In this document: positions 23,889 through 32,255 of the stretch, one piece after another
How positions within the stretch are numbered: the stretch's first letter is position 1
How the letters are laid out: the number at the start of each line of letters is the position of its first letter
Assembly (NCBI GenBank): GCA_028287305.1
Contig: JAQBPX010000029.1
Span: 117,662 to 181,661, forward strand
DNA from: Gemmatimonadota bacterium
GTDB taxonomy: Bacteria > Gemmatimonadota > Gemmatimonadetes > Gemmatimonadales > Gemmatimonadaceae
DNA: 64,000 nt
Direction of reading: 5' to 3'
Position numbers and translations under genes: made by a program
The notes under the pieces: model-generated
Told to the model about the DNA's origin: nothing
Seen by the model: the letters and a program-made list of their open reading frames with translations, nothing else
The model's database searches: none

Positions 23889-25419
23889 GATGGGTCACGG
23901 TGACGAGGGGGCTCGACTGGCCGATCCGGTCGATCGCAGTGACACACACGATGTCGGCTCCTGCCTCCGCATCGCGAAGCGCGAAGCGGTGTTCGCTGCC
24001 CGGCAGGATGTGCGTCGTCCAGGCCCCGCGCGTGCGCACCTGCACCAGCCAGAGGCGGGGGTCGGACTCGGGCATGTTCATCTGCACGATGGGCTCGTTC
24101 GAGATCGAGTCGGCGGCCAGCGTGACCCGCGGCTTCGCGGGTCGCGCGATCGCCAGCCACGGCGACGCCGGCACGATGGCCGGCTCCGCATAGACCGTCG
24201 CGAGCAGGCGCTCCGCGAGGCTGTCCCGCGCGCCGGGCTTCATGAACGCTTCCATGCTGAAGTGAACGTTACCACCGGCGCCAGCGTTGTCGCGCGTCAC
24301 CTGCACCTGGTTGATCATCTCCTGGGCCGACCAGTTGTTGGGCGGGGGCGACCCGCTCGCCACGCGCGAGGTGTAGTTGCCCGGCCACAGGTGGCGGCCG
24401 TGCACGTTCTGCTCGACCCACCATTGGAGCAACAGCGGGTAGCGCTGCTGCGGACGGTCGATGTTCCAGTACAGCTGCGGCGTGAAGTAATCCACCCACC
24501 CTTCGCGCAGCCACTTTCGTGAATCGGCGAAGATCTCGACGTACGAGTCGAGCCCGCGCACGCTCTCCGGATTGCCCGGCCGCCAGATCCCGAAGGGACT
24601 CACGCCGAACTTCACCCACCGCTTCTCGTCCTTCACCGCCTTGTAGAGCTGCTCCACCAGCAGGTCCACGTTGTGGCGTCGCCAGTCATCGCGATCCAGG
24701 GTGCCGCCCTCGGAGCGGTAGCGGCGATAGCTGTCGTCATCGGGAAACGGGATCTCGCGCCCGTTCGCCGACTCGCGATAGGGATAGAAGTAGTCGTCGA
24801 TGTGCACGCCGTCGATGTCGTAGCGGCGCACCACGTCGAGCACCACGCGAATGGCATAACGACGGGTCGCGGGGTCGCCCGGGTCCATCCAGAGGAAGGA
24901 GCCGTACTTTCGGACGCGTGCGGCCTGCGTGAGGCTCACGTGGTTGCGCGCGACCGGGGACGTGTCGGAGGACACGTGCGCCCGGTACGGGTTGAACCAG
25001 GCGTGGAGCTCCAGGCCGCGCGCGTGGGCGGCCTCGATCGCGAATTGCAGCGGATCCCACGCGGGCTGCGGGGCGCGTCCCTGCCGGCCCGTGAGGTAGT
25101 AGGACCAGGGCTCGATCGCCGATTCATAGAAGGCGTCGGTGGCCGGGCGGACCTGGAGGATGATCGCGTTCAGGTGGATTGCCGCGGCTCGATCGAGGAT
25201 CGCGAGCAACTCGCCCTGCTGCTGGAACGTCGAGAGTCCCGGCCGGCTTGGCCAGTCGATGTTGTCCACGGTCGCGACCCAGGCCGCCCGGAATTCCCGG
25301 CGGACGGGGGGAGGCGTGATGGGGTCCTGCGCTGCCGCCGGGCCTGCCATGGCCAGCAGGCAGAGCCATACCGGGAGCACTCGCCGCCCGGCTGCACGGG
25401 CGGGAAAACGGGTCCGCAT
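23881..25419 (-). CDS. Secreted glycosyl hydrolase-like protein (DUF187/GHL10 family)
   Basis: 512 residues with a signal peptide ending A-A-A-Q. The mature part opens with EFRAAWVATVDNIDWPSRPG and continues with ILQVRPATDAFYESAIEPWS, ELHAWFNPYRAH, YDIDGVHIDDYFYPY and FGVSPFGIWR, the core TIM-barrel motifs of the GHL10 family (YngK type). Candidate catalytic acids are the aspartates of GVHIDDYFYPY. A C-terminal 110-residue beta domain of fibronectin-III type follows. It heads the seven-gene operon. Substrate is probably a cell-wall or extracellular glycan, by family analogy only. ATG 25419 gives the signal peptide directly. Confidence 0.85.
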   Translation of the reverse strand: MRTRFPARAAGRRVLPVWLCLLAMAGPAAAQDPITPPPVRREFRAAWVATVDNIDWPSRPGLSTFQQQGELLAILDRAAAIHLNAIILQVRPATDAFYESAIEPWSYYLTGRQGRAPQPAWDPLQFAIEAAHARGLELHAWFNPYRAHVSSDTSPVARNHVSLTQAARVRKYGSFLWMDPGDPATRRYAIRVVLDVVRRYDIDGVHIDDYFYPYRESANGREIPFPDDDSYRRYRSEGGTLDRDDWRRHNVDLLVEQLYKAVKDEKRWVKFGVSPFGIWRPGNPESVRGLDSYVEIFADSRKWLREGWVDYFTPQLYWNIDRPQQRYPLLLQWWVEQNVHGRHLWPGNYTSRVASGSPPPNNWSAQEMINQVQVTRDNAGAGGNVHFSMEAFMKPGARDSLAERLLATVYAEPAIVPASPWLAIARPAKPRVTLAADSISNEPIVQMNMPESDPRLWLVQVRTRGAWTTHILPGSEHRFALRDAEAGADIVCVTAIDRIGQSSPLVTVTHHD

Positions 25420-25522
25420 GGGGCTGAAGCTACCCTCGGTGCCGGCTGGCTGGACAGTGCCCCTATGGGCGCTCGGTCGTCTTTGATAATATTTGGACAG
25501 TCGACGCAGACCATCCGGGAAC

Positions 25523-25927
25523 ATGGCGAGACAGCGCACGAATACGGCGAAAAAACAGCAGGGCGGACGTCCGCGCCGCGGCCAGCCGCGCACGTCCACA
25601 TCCGACTACTTCATGCAGCCTGGGCGCCGCGGGGCGGTCATCGTCCTGCGGAAGCCGTGCGGCAATCGCGTCACGGCCAAGGAGTGCGGCACCATGCCCA
25701 CCCGCGCCCACGCGAAGGCCTTGGTGGACTACCTGGAGCGAGCCGAGTCGGCGGTGAACGACCTCTTCTACGAGGCGACCGACGACGGCATCGAGGCCCT
25801 GGAAGCGATCCTGCTCGCGTGCTGCGAGGCCGTGATGAAGAAGATGCCGGTCCGCGACCATCGTGGCTCCGCCGCGCCGGGCGCGGCTCCTTCTTCCGCC
25901 TCCGACGACTCCGCAGCCACGGGCTAG
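25523..25927 (+). CDS. Hypothetical protein, cysteine-containing, basic N-terminus
   Basis: 134 residues. A Lys/Arg/Gln-rich N-terminus (MARQRTNTAKKQQGGRPRRG) precedes a compact core with four cysteines (KPCGNRV, KECGTM, LLACCEAV) and a helix LVDYLERAESAVNDLFYEATDDGIEALEA (positions about 75-103). The tail is alanine- and serine-rich. No family recognised. The four cysteines could bind metal, but their spacing is unlike known zinc motifs. Divergent from the GHL10 gene; convergent with the KirBac gene, with repeat A copy 2 between them. It could be DNA- or RNA-binding judging from its basic start; this is inference. Confidence 0.55.
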   Translation: MARQRTNTAKKQQGGRPRRGQPRTSTSDYFMQPGRRGAVIVLRKPCGNRVTAKECGTMPTRAHAKALVDYLERAESAVNDLFYEATDDGIEALEAILLACCEAVMKKMPVRDHRGSAAPGAAPSSASDDSAATG

Positions 25928-25972
25928 GCGTTCGGCGCTTGAACTACAACTGCAACTGCAAGGGCAACAGCC

Positions 25973-26126
25973 TGAGACACGGATTTCACTGAGCGTCGCT
26001 GCGCGACGCTGCACGGATCGGTCTGGGTGACAATCAAAAGCTCCTCTCGGCCGGGCCGAGGGGAGCTTTGAATTTGCGAGGGACAGATCCGTGTGCGCGC
26101 GCAGCGCGCCCGTGAAATCCGTGTCA
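25973..26126. repeat. Intergenic repeat family A, copy 2
   Basis: GACACGGATTTCAC (25976-25989) pairs with GTGAAATCCGTGTC (26112-26125). Between them are a GCGTCGC...GCGACGC palindrome and the hairpin AAAGCTCC (26037-26044)/GGAGCTTT (26062-26069), whose outer stem ends in a T-run on both strands, a bidirectional terminator layout. It shares the core GATTGTCACCCAGACC with copy 3 in opposite orientation. It lies between convergent genes. Confidence 0.75.
26037..26069. terminator. Bidirectional terminator-like hairpin inside repeat A copy 2
   Basis: AAAGCTCC-T-CTCGGCC and GGCCGAG-G-GGAGCTTT form a stem with one mismatch. The A-run and T-run at its base would provide U-rich ends in either direction for the convergent genes ending at 25927 and 26169. 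Confidence 0.65.
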
Positions 26127-26168
26127 AGGCAGTTGCAGTTTTCGTTGCAGTTGTCGTTGCAGACCCAG

Positions 26169-27242
26169 CTACTTCGGCGGCGCCTGCATCCTCGACGGCG
26201 CGGCGCCCGCGAAGTGCCCCGTGTGATGCCACGTCGCCGTGTCCCCCGACAGCCCCTCGGCCACCTCCGCCGGTTCCGTGTCGCTCAGCTTGCGCACGTC
26301 GATGCGCACCGTGCCGTCCGGGCCCACCGGCTTGTACACGCTCACGAACCGGTGCCCGAAGGCGATCTCCTCCGCGCGGTAGCTCGACCGCGCATGCACC
26401 GTCTGCGAGAACGTCTCGTCCGTTCCAGACAGCAGGATCAGGAACTCCGCCTCCTGGCGCAGCAGGTCGTCCCCCGTCATCTGCCACATGGGGCTCTTCT
26501 CGTCGATCGGGTGCACGATCGTCCAGCTCATCGGGAAGAAGACCACGCGCGTGCGCTCGAGCGTCAGCTGGCTGTAGCGGCGCGAGTCCCCCTGCAGCCG
26601 GCTGAACTGCACCTTGGCCTCCAGCTCGATCAGCTGGTTGCTGCGCCCATTCGTGACGCGGAACATGAACGCCGTGCCCCCGCGATACGGCGCGACCACG
26701 GCGCGCTCCGAGAAGATGATCGCCGCGGTGGGGCGCGCGAAGCGCGAGAACAGCACTCCCGTCACGAGGGCGAACCCGAGCAGGCCTACGAGCGACTCCA
26801 GCGTCACGATGACGTTGGCCGCCAGCCCCATGGGTGACACCGTGCCGTAGCCGATCGTGGCGAAGGTGTGCACGGAGAAGAAGAATGCCTTCCCGAAGGT
26901 GCCCCCCATCTGCGCCGCCTCGATCCCGCCGAGCGCGCCAGGTCCCGCCCACACATAGCCCACCGCGAAGATCGCGTTGATCACCAGGTAGCCGATGGCC
27001 GTCAGCCCCAGGAACTTCGGCCACGACATCGTGAGCAGCCAGTGATACAGGCTCAGCGACGCGAGGAAGGGCAACCCCTCCCGGCGCGACGTGAACGTCC
27101 CGTCGCGGTTCAGCAGTCGCTTCTCATTCACGCCACCTACGACGGAGCCGAACCCGAGGTCCTTGGGCTCGTCCTGCGATTGCGCCGGCGCCTCGGCCGG
27201 CGCCTGCGCCCCGATCACGCCGGGTATCGTGGGCGCGCTCAT
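26169..27242 (-). CDS. Inward-rectifier potassium channel (KirBac type)
   Basis: 357 residues. Two membrane helices flank a pore loop with the selectivity filter T129-I-G-Y-G133. A cytoplasmic immunoglobulin-like domain of about 190 residues follows, with conserved pieces FMFRVTNGRSNQLIELEA, FFPMSWTIVHPIDEKSP and GTDETFSQTVHARSSYR (the last is a Kir signature). It should form a tetrameric K+ channel of the inner membrane, gated by lipids, as in KirBac1.1. It overlaps the amino-acid permease gene by ATGA, so the two are co-translated. A proline/alanine/glutamine-rich N-terminal tail precedes the slide helix. Confidence 0.92.
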   Translation of the reverse strand: MSAPTIPGVIGAQAPAEAPAQSQDEPKDLGFGSVVGGVNEKRLLNRDGTFTSRREGLPFLASLSLYHWLLTMSWPKFLGLTAIGYLVINAIFAVGYVWAGPGALGGIEAAQMGGTFGKAFFFSVHTFATIGYGTVSPMGLAANVIVTLESLVGLLGFALVTGVLFSRFARPTAAIIFSERAVVAPYRGGTAFMFRVTNGRSNQLIELEAKVQFSRLQGDSRRYSQLTLERTRVVFFPMSWTIVHPIDEKSPMWQMTGDDLLRQEAEFLILLSGTDETFSQTVHARSSYRAEEIAFGHRFVSVYKPVGPDGTVRIDVRKLSDTEPAEVAEGLSGDTATWHHTGHFAGAAPSRMQAPPK

Positions 27243-28690
27243 GCCGGCACCCCCTTCAGGCGGCGATTCGCGCGCCAGTACAGCACGCCGCCGAAGCCCA
27301 CGAAGGCCGCCGCGCCGCCGACCACCTTGAGCTCGAAGAGCATCTTGTCCGCCACGTCACTCGGCGGGATCATCGCCACCGTCATCGCGAAGATCGTGAC
27401 GAACAACCCGCAAAGCCCGATCACGCTCGCGCCCAGCTTCCCGCCTGGCGCGAGCGCCACCTCTTCCCGCTCCAGGTCACGCGACCGGTGCACCAGGAAG
27501 CTGACGAACAGGTAGCAGTAGGGGATGAAGTAGATCAGCAGCTGCGTGTCGAGCAGGATCAGGTATACCGTCTCCACCTTGCTCCCCTTGCCGAGCACGG
27601 AGATGAGCAGGAACACGGTGGCGAGCGACGCCTGCACCAGGATGGCGACGTATGGCGTCTTCCACCTGGGATGCACCTTGCCGAACGCGGGCGGGAAGTA
27701 GCGATCGAGCCCGATGACGAATGCCACGCGGGCCGGGCCCGTGAGCCACGCCCCCACGCCACCGATGTTGCCCACCGTGTACGCCGCTGCCGCAACCGGC
27801 GCCAGCCACCAGAGGCGGGACGAGAGCATCCCCGTGCCGCGCGAGATTCCCTGCAGGAACCCGCTCACGATGTTCATCTCGCCGGTCGGCACCAGCCAGA
27901 GCAGCGCGCCCGTTCCCAGGATGTAGAGGGTCGCGATCAGCGGGGCGGAGATCAGCACTGCGCGCGGCAGGGTGCGTCGCGGCTCCTTGATCTCGTCGCC
28001 CATCGTCGCCGACAGCTCGAGCCCCGCGAACGCGAACGCGATCGAGGCCCAGAGGTTGAGCGAGGAGAGGTCGGTGAGGTCCGGAATGAAGGCGCGCGCA
28101 TGCATCACGTTCGCCGGCACGTGTCCCGTGAGCAGCGCCCACGCGCCCAGGAGCACGAGCAGCAGCCCGGGGATGTACGTCCCGATGCCGCCGAGATTCT
28201 GCAGCCACTTGCCCGTGCCCATGCCCACGATGTTCAGCCACACCGCCAGCCACAGCGACGCGAGCGTCACGGTGAGCACGTACGGCCAGCTGCTCGACAG
28301 CGTGCCCTCGCCCTTCCCCACGACGTACGTCGCGATCACCGCGGTGCTGATCAGCAGGTTGGGGTAGTACAGGACGTTGCAGATCCAGTAGCACCAGCCG
28401 CAGATGAAGCCGTGCCCCTCGCCAAGCGCGCGCTTGGTCCAGAAGTAGACGCCACCCTCCTGCGGGAATCGTGACGACAGCTCGACGACGGCGAAGCCCT
28501 GCGGGATGAAGAAGAACACCGCCGCCAGGAGCCAGAGGCTCAGCGCAGCGGGGCCCGCCTTCGCGCTCGTTGCCAGCCAGCGCAGTCCGAGGACCGCCAC
28601 CAGGTTGAACAGGACGAGATCACGAAGGCCGAGAGTGCGCTCGAGCGCACCCTCGGCCTTCCCGGCAGCGTCGGGCTGCTGGTCGCTCAT
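27239..28690 (-). CDS. APC-family amino-acid permease
   Basis: 483 residues with about twelve membrane helices. The first helix carries the APC-type sequence LRDLVLFNLVAVLGLRWLAT, then PQGFAVVELSSRFPQEGGVYFW, a family signature. FAFAGLELSATMGDEIKEPRRTLPRA is the helix-6 unwound region typical of amino-acid/polyamine antiporters. Substrate not readable. Coupled by ATGA to the KirBac channel gene, which is an unusual pair and might balance charge during uptake. It follows the small secreted protein gene at 28695 by four bases, so it belongs to the same transcript. Confidence 0.85.
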   Translation of the reverse strand: MSDQQPDAAGKAEGALERTLGLRDLVLFNLVAVLGLRWLATSAKAGPAALSLWLLAAVFFFIPQGFAVVELSSRFPQEGGVYFWTKRALGEGHGFICGWCYWICNVLYYPNLLISTAVIATYVVGKGEGTLSSSWPYVLTVTLASLWLAVWLNIVGMGTGKWLQNLGGIGTYIPGLLLVLLGAWALLTGHVPANVMHARAFIPDLTDLSSLNLWASIAFAFAGLELSATMGDEIKEPRRTLPRAVLISAPLIATLYILGTGALLWLVPTGEMNIVSGFLQGISRGTGMLSSRLWWLAPVAAAAYTVGNIGGVGAWLTGPARVAFVIGLDRYFPPAFGKVHPRWKTPYVAILVQASLATVFLLISVLGKGSKVETVYLILLDTQLLIYFIPYCYLFVSFLVHRSRDLEREEVALAPGGKLGASVIGLCGLFVTIFAMTVAMIPPSDVADKMLFELKVVGGAAAFVGFGGVLYWRANRRLKGVPA

Positions 28691-28694
28691 CAGG

Positions 28695-29381
28695 CTACTT
28701 CTTGTCGGGCTTCGCCTCGAAGGCGCCCACGTGCACGTCGAGGTTGTGGTTCACGCGCAGTCCCGCCTGTCCCTTGCCGACCCAGTCGTGCATGCCGGCC
28801 TTCGTCCACGACTGCAGGCGCGTGCCGTTCGCGCTGAAGAGCACGGAATCACCCTTCACGGTGATCGCGAGCTCGTTCGTCGCCACGCCCTTCTCGTCGG
28901 CCTTGTTCAGCGCGGCGCTTTCCGTCCACGGCAGGATGCTGTGCACCTCCGCGCCGGCGCGATGCGAGATCATGTACTTGCCGTCGCCGCGCACGAGGAA
29001 GTACAGGTACTCCTGGTCGGGCGTGTCGAGCTTCTGGCCGCCGGCGAAGATGCCGTACGCCTCCGGATGCATTGGCGCCTTCACCTGCGTCAGCTTCGCG
29101 CGCACCGTGTAGTCGCCGGAGATGTTGTCCTTGGGCGCATAGTAGATCGCCGCGGGGCCGGAGGTGACGTGATAGCCAGCGCCCATCACCGACAGCTTGG
29201 TGTCGGTGGCGGTCATGTTGCGCTTCGCGTCCTTGTCGTCCACGCGAACGGTCCAGCCGGCAGGCGCTCCGCCGGCCACCTTGTTCGAGGGGTCGGCGTC
29301 CTTCTTCGCCTGCTGGGTGGCCTGCGCGCCGAGGGGCGCGGCGGCGATCACGAGGGCGAGGGAGAGCAGTGTCTTGCGCAT
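28695..29381 (-). CDS. Secreted protein with a concanavalin-like beta-sandwich (DUF1080-like)
   Basis: 228 residues: a signal peptide ending L-G-A-Q-A, a lysine/aspartate-rich linker, then a beta-rich domain with GDYTVRAKLTQVKAPMHPEA, YGIFAGGQKL, EYLYFLVRGDGKYMISHRAG and AGLRVNHNLDVHVGAF. This is the pattern of the laminin-G/DUF1080 fold seen in proteins that bind or cleave sugars. No catalytic residues can be assigned. Start ATG 29381 follows GGAGGACC. It lies four bases before the permease gene, suggesting linked expression; whether it is a solute-binding partner is unknown. Confidence 0.6.
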   Translation of the reverse strand: MRKTLLSLALVIAAAPLGAQATQQAKKDADPSNKVAGGAPAGWTVRVDDKDAKRNMTATDTKLSVMGAGYHVTSGPAAIYYAPKDNISGDYTVRAKLTQVKAPMHPEAYGIFAGGQKLDTPDQEYLYFLVRGDGKYMISHRAGAEVHSILPWTESAALNKADEKGVATNELAITVKGDSVLFSANGTRLQSWTKAGMHDWVGKGQAGLRVNHNLDVHVGAFEAKPDKK

Positions 29382-29444
29382 TTGGGGTCCTCCGAAAGCG
29401 GTGGGGGTCGAGGGCTGAAAGCTACGGCGCGGAGCGGCGCGCGG

Positions 29445-30983
29445 TCAGTCCCCTGCAGTGCCGAGGTGCATCTGGCGCTCAGTGGCGGCATACCCCTCTC
29501 GCACCGATGCGTTCGAGGTGAACAGCGAGACCACGATCCCGGTCGCGAAAGCGACCGGGATCGTGATCAATGCGGGATTCTTGAGTGGGAACCACGCCGA
29601 TTCGTGCTTGAGGATGTCCACCTGGATGGTGGGCGACAGCCAGATCAGGAGCAGCGTGGAGCCACATCCCACGAGCATGCTGGCGACCGCGCCGGCCGTC
29701 GTGAATCGCCGCCAGAACATCGAGAGCACCAGCGCGGGAAAGTTCGAGCTTGCGGCGATCGCGAACGCCAGCGACACCATGAAGGCCACGTTCTGTCCCT
29801 TGAAGCTGATGCCCAGGAACACGGCCACGATGCCCAGCGCCACCGTCGCGATCCGCGCCACCTTGAGCTGCTCGGCCGCGCTCGCCTCCCCCTTCTTCAC
29901 CACGCTCACCCAGAGGTCATGCGAGAGTGCGGCCGCCCCCGAGAGCGTGAGCCCCGCGACCACCGCGAGGATGGTCGCGAAGGCCACCGCAGCGATGAAA
30001 CCGAGGAAGGGCGTGCCCCCCAGGTATTCCGCCAGGAGGGGCGCGGCCATGTTCCCGCCCTTGTCCACCGCCTTGATGGCGTCGGGACCGACCAGGACCA
30101 TCGCGCCGAACCCGAGGATGAACGTGAGCAGGTAGAAGAACCCGATCAGTCCCGTGGCGTAGAACACCGAGGTGCGCGCCGCGCGCGCATCCGGCACCGT
30201 GTAGAACCGCATCAGGATGTGGGGCAGCCCCGCGGTACCGAACATCAGGGCCATCCCGAGCGAGATCGCATCGAGGGGCTTCGACACCAGCTTCCCCGGC
30301 GCCAGCACGCCCGCGCCGTACTTGTCGGCGGCCGCCGCGAACAGGCGCGCCGGGTTCATCCCGAACTTCGCCAGCACCATCATCGCCAGCAGGAACGCCC
30401 CCGCCAGCAGCAGCACGGCCTTCACGATCTGCACCCACGTGGTCGCGAGCATCCCTCCGAACAGCACGTACGCGATCATCGCCGCGCCCACGATCATCAG
30501 CGCCGTCTCATACGACAGCCCGAACATCAGCTTGATCAACCCGCCCGCGCCCACCATCTGCGCGATCAGGTAGAAGATCACGGTTGAGAGCGTGCCGATC
30601 GCCGCGGCGATGCGCACCGGTCCCTGCTGCAGGCGGAACGCGACGACGTCCGCGAAGGTGTACCTCCCCAGGTTCCGCAGCGGCTCGGCCACCAGGAAGA
30701 GCACCACCGGCCAGCCCACCAGCCACCCGGTGGAGTAGATCAGTCCATCGAACCCGGTCGTCGACACCAGCCCCGCGATGCCGAGAAAGCTCGCGGCGCT
30801 CATGTAGTCGCCCGCCAGCGCGAACCCGTTCTGCGCCGCGCTCACCGACCGGCCCGCCGCATAGAACTGCTCGGTGGTGCGCGTCTTCCGCGCCGCCCAC
30901 CAGGTGATCCCGAGCGTGATCGCGATGAACAGGAAGAAGAAGGCCATGGCCACGCCGCTCGGCTGCCCGATGGCGGTCTTCAT
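29445..30983 (-). CDS. actP: Sodium:solute symporter, acetate permease ActP-like
   Basis: 512 residues with about thirteen membrane helices. [20 protein letters not shown], then [12 protein letters not shown], is the SSS-family signature, and [27 protein letters not shown] matches the ActP branch. It takes up acetate or similar monocarboxylates with Na+. Immediately upstream (ATGA overlap) lies the DUF485 gene, the usual ActP partner, which supports the assignment. The last part ([21 protein letters not shown]) is also typical. ATG 30983 is the family start; the frame remains open to 31136 as a shadow of the DUF485 gene. Confidence 0.9.
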   Translation of the reverse strand: MKTAIGQPSGVAMAFFFLFIAITLGITWWAARKTRTTEQFYAAGRSVSAAQNGFALAGDYMSAASFLGIAGLVSTTGFDGLIYSTGWLVGWPVVLFLVAEPLRNLGRYTFADVVAFRLQQGPVRIAAAIGTLSTVIFYLIAQMVGAGGLIKLMFGLSYETALMIVGAAMIAYVLFGGMLATTWVQIVKAVLLLAGAFLLAMMVLAKFGMNPARLFAAAADKYGAGVLAPGKLVSKPLDAISLGMALMFGTAGLPHILMRFYTVPDARAARTSVFYATGLIGFFYLLTFILGFGAMVLVGPDAIKAVDKGGNMAAPLLAEYLGGTPFLGFIAAVAFATILAVVAGLTLSGAAALSHDLWVSVVKKGEASAAEQLKVARIATVALGIVAVFLGISFKGQNVAFMVSLAFAIAASSNFPALVLSMFWRRFTTAGAVASMLVGCGSTLLLIWLSPTIQVDILKHESAWFPLKNPALITIPVAFATGIVVSLFTSNASVREGYAATERQMHLGTAGD

Positions 30984-31261
30984 CGCATGGCCTCCAGCTG
31001 CGCGTCGTAATGCCGGTTGCACCAGCGCACGTAGATCCAGGTGAGCAGCCACGCGACCACGATGACCAGCGCACCGAGCACGATGCCGACGCTGAGTCCC
31101 GGCGCAATCAGCCGCGACAGCAGGTCGCGACGCCACGCGATCAGCGCGATGAACCCGAAGTACGTGGCGATCATGACCACGGTGAGCGTGATCGCGATGC
31201 GCCAGCGCGACGCCGCGAGGGCGCGCAGTGGCTCGGCATTGTGCACGGGAGGAATCGTCAT
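30980..31261 (-). CDS. DUF485 membrane protein (YjcH-like), ActP partner
   Basis: 93 residues with two membrane helices ([20 protein letters not shown] and [19 protein letters not shown]) and a C-terminal Y-V-R-W-x-N-R-H-Y-D motif. Proteins of this family always sit before actP-type symporters and are thought to assist their assembly or activity. ATG 31261 follows GGAGG and TTCCTCC-like spacing. The gap to the MocA-like gene upstream is 32 bases, so it may be served by that transcript. Confidence 0.85.
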   Translation of the reverse strand: MTIPPVHNAEPLRALAASRWRIAITLTVVMIATYFGFIALIAWRRDLLSRLIAPGLSVGIVLGALVIVVAWLLTWIYVRWCNRHYDAQLEAMR

Positions 31262-31293
31262 TCCCGTATCCTGCCGATCGACCACGCGGCTGG

Positions 31294-31875
31294 CTAGAGG
31301 GCGGTCAGGAGCCGGAGGTCGCCGGGCCGGTCCACGTCGGGCGGCCGGTTCCCCGCCGCCCGAACCTCGGTCACCCGATTGCACGCGGCGATCACCGAGC
31401 GCGCGCCCTCGTCTCCCCCGAGCGCCATCAGCGCGGGGAACTGCGAGCGCGCGAGGATCACGGGATGACCGGGGCCATCGTCGTACCGGGCCCGCATCAC
31501 CTCGGCCGGCGCTTTTCGCCACGCCGCAACCATCTCGCGCACCACGAGTGCGCCCAGCGGCTGGTCTCCCAGGACGATCATCGCGGCGCTCACCCGCGCA
31601 TCGGCGTGCAGCGTGGCAATTCCCGCGGCGATCGACGCGCCCATCCCCTCGCTCCAGCGCTCGGCGCGCACGCATCGCGCGGCAGGATGCGCGACACGCA
31701 CCACCTCTTCCACTGCGGGCGCATCACTGCCGGTCACCACAGCCACCAGCTCCACCTCGCCCTGCACCGCCGCGATCGCTCGCGACAGCAGCGGCGCCCC
31801 ACCCACGTCCGCCAGCAGCTTTCCCCCGCCGTAGCGTCGCGCGGCGCCCGCTGCCAGCACCAGCGCGGCGATCAC
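31294..31875 (-). CDS. MobA/MocA-like nucleotidyltransferase
   Basis: 193 residues with a nucleotide-binding signature [24 protein letters not shown] at the N-terminus (G-G-G-K, the MocA/MobA lysine) and a catalytic-metal LGDQPLG. It probably adds CMP (MocA) or GMP (MobA) to molybdopterin. XdhC and an IscU-like protein in the same operon favour MocA and maturation of a CO/xanthine-dehydrogenase-type enzyme. GTG 31875 overlaps the upstream TGA (GTGA). Some relatives act on other cofactors, so the substrate is inferred from context. Confidence 0.78.
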   Translation of the reverse strand: MIAALVLAAGAARRYGGGKLLADVGGAPLLSRAIAAVQGEVELVAVVTGSDAPAVEEVVRVAHPAARCVRAERWSEGMGASIAAGIATLHADARVSAAMIVLGDQPLGALVVREMVAAWRKAPAEVMRARYDDGPGHPVILARSQFPALMALGGDEGARSVIAACNRVTEVRAAGNRPPDVDRPGDLRLLTAL

Positions 31876-32255
31876 CCGCCGCTCGGCGCCGCGAGGGCCG
31901 CGTGCAACGTCTCGTACGGCAGCGTCACGCACTTCACGCGGGCTGCGGGTACGGCCGCGCCGATCGCCAGCAGCGCGTCGGCTTCGCCGAGCGCCGCGGC
32001 ATCCCGCAGCGCGAGCCCCTGCAGCCGGTCGGTGAGCAGCGAGGCCGAAGCGGTGCAGAGCGCGCAGGCATTCGCGGTGAACCGGGCTGCGGTCACGCGC
32101 GCGTCCTCGACCCGCAGCTGGAGCCGTATGCGATCGCCACAGAGCGGATTGTCGCCCTCGCGCTCGTGCGTCGCGCCCTCGAGCGCGCCGTGATTGTGCG
32201 GGCGCCGATACAGCGCAACGATCGGCGACACGTAGGGCCCGGCGCCCTCGCTCAC
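31872..32255 (-). CDS. IscU/SufU-like Fe-S cluster scaffold
   Basis: 127 residues. NHGALEGATHEREGDNPLCGDRI is a variant of the IscU N-terminal region with C39-G-D41, followed by C64-A-L-C67 and R-V-K-C109-V-T-L-P-Y-E-T-L, the three ligand sites of U-type scaffolds. NifU/SufU proteins hand Fe-S clusters to target enzymes. Here the gene lies between xdhC-like and mocA-like genes with four-base overlaps on both sides, so it may serve a molybdo-iron-sulfur enzyme encoded elsewhere. No SufS/IscS desulfurase gene is in the window. Confidence 0.82.
   Translation of the reverse strand: MSEGAGPYVSPIVALYRRPHNHGALEGATHEREGDNPLCGDRIRLQLRVEDARVTAARFTANACALCTASASLLTDRLQGLALRDAAALGEADALLAIGAAVPAARVKCVTLPYETLHAALAAPSGG

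Noticed and set aside
31875..31932. Start of the MocA-like protein upstream of GTG 31875
   Set aside because: The extra 19 residues are antisense to nothing useful and overlap the IscU-like gene; the GTGA overlap and [11 protein letters not shown]-terminus fit the family better.
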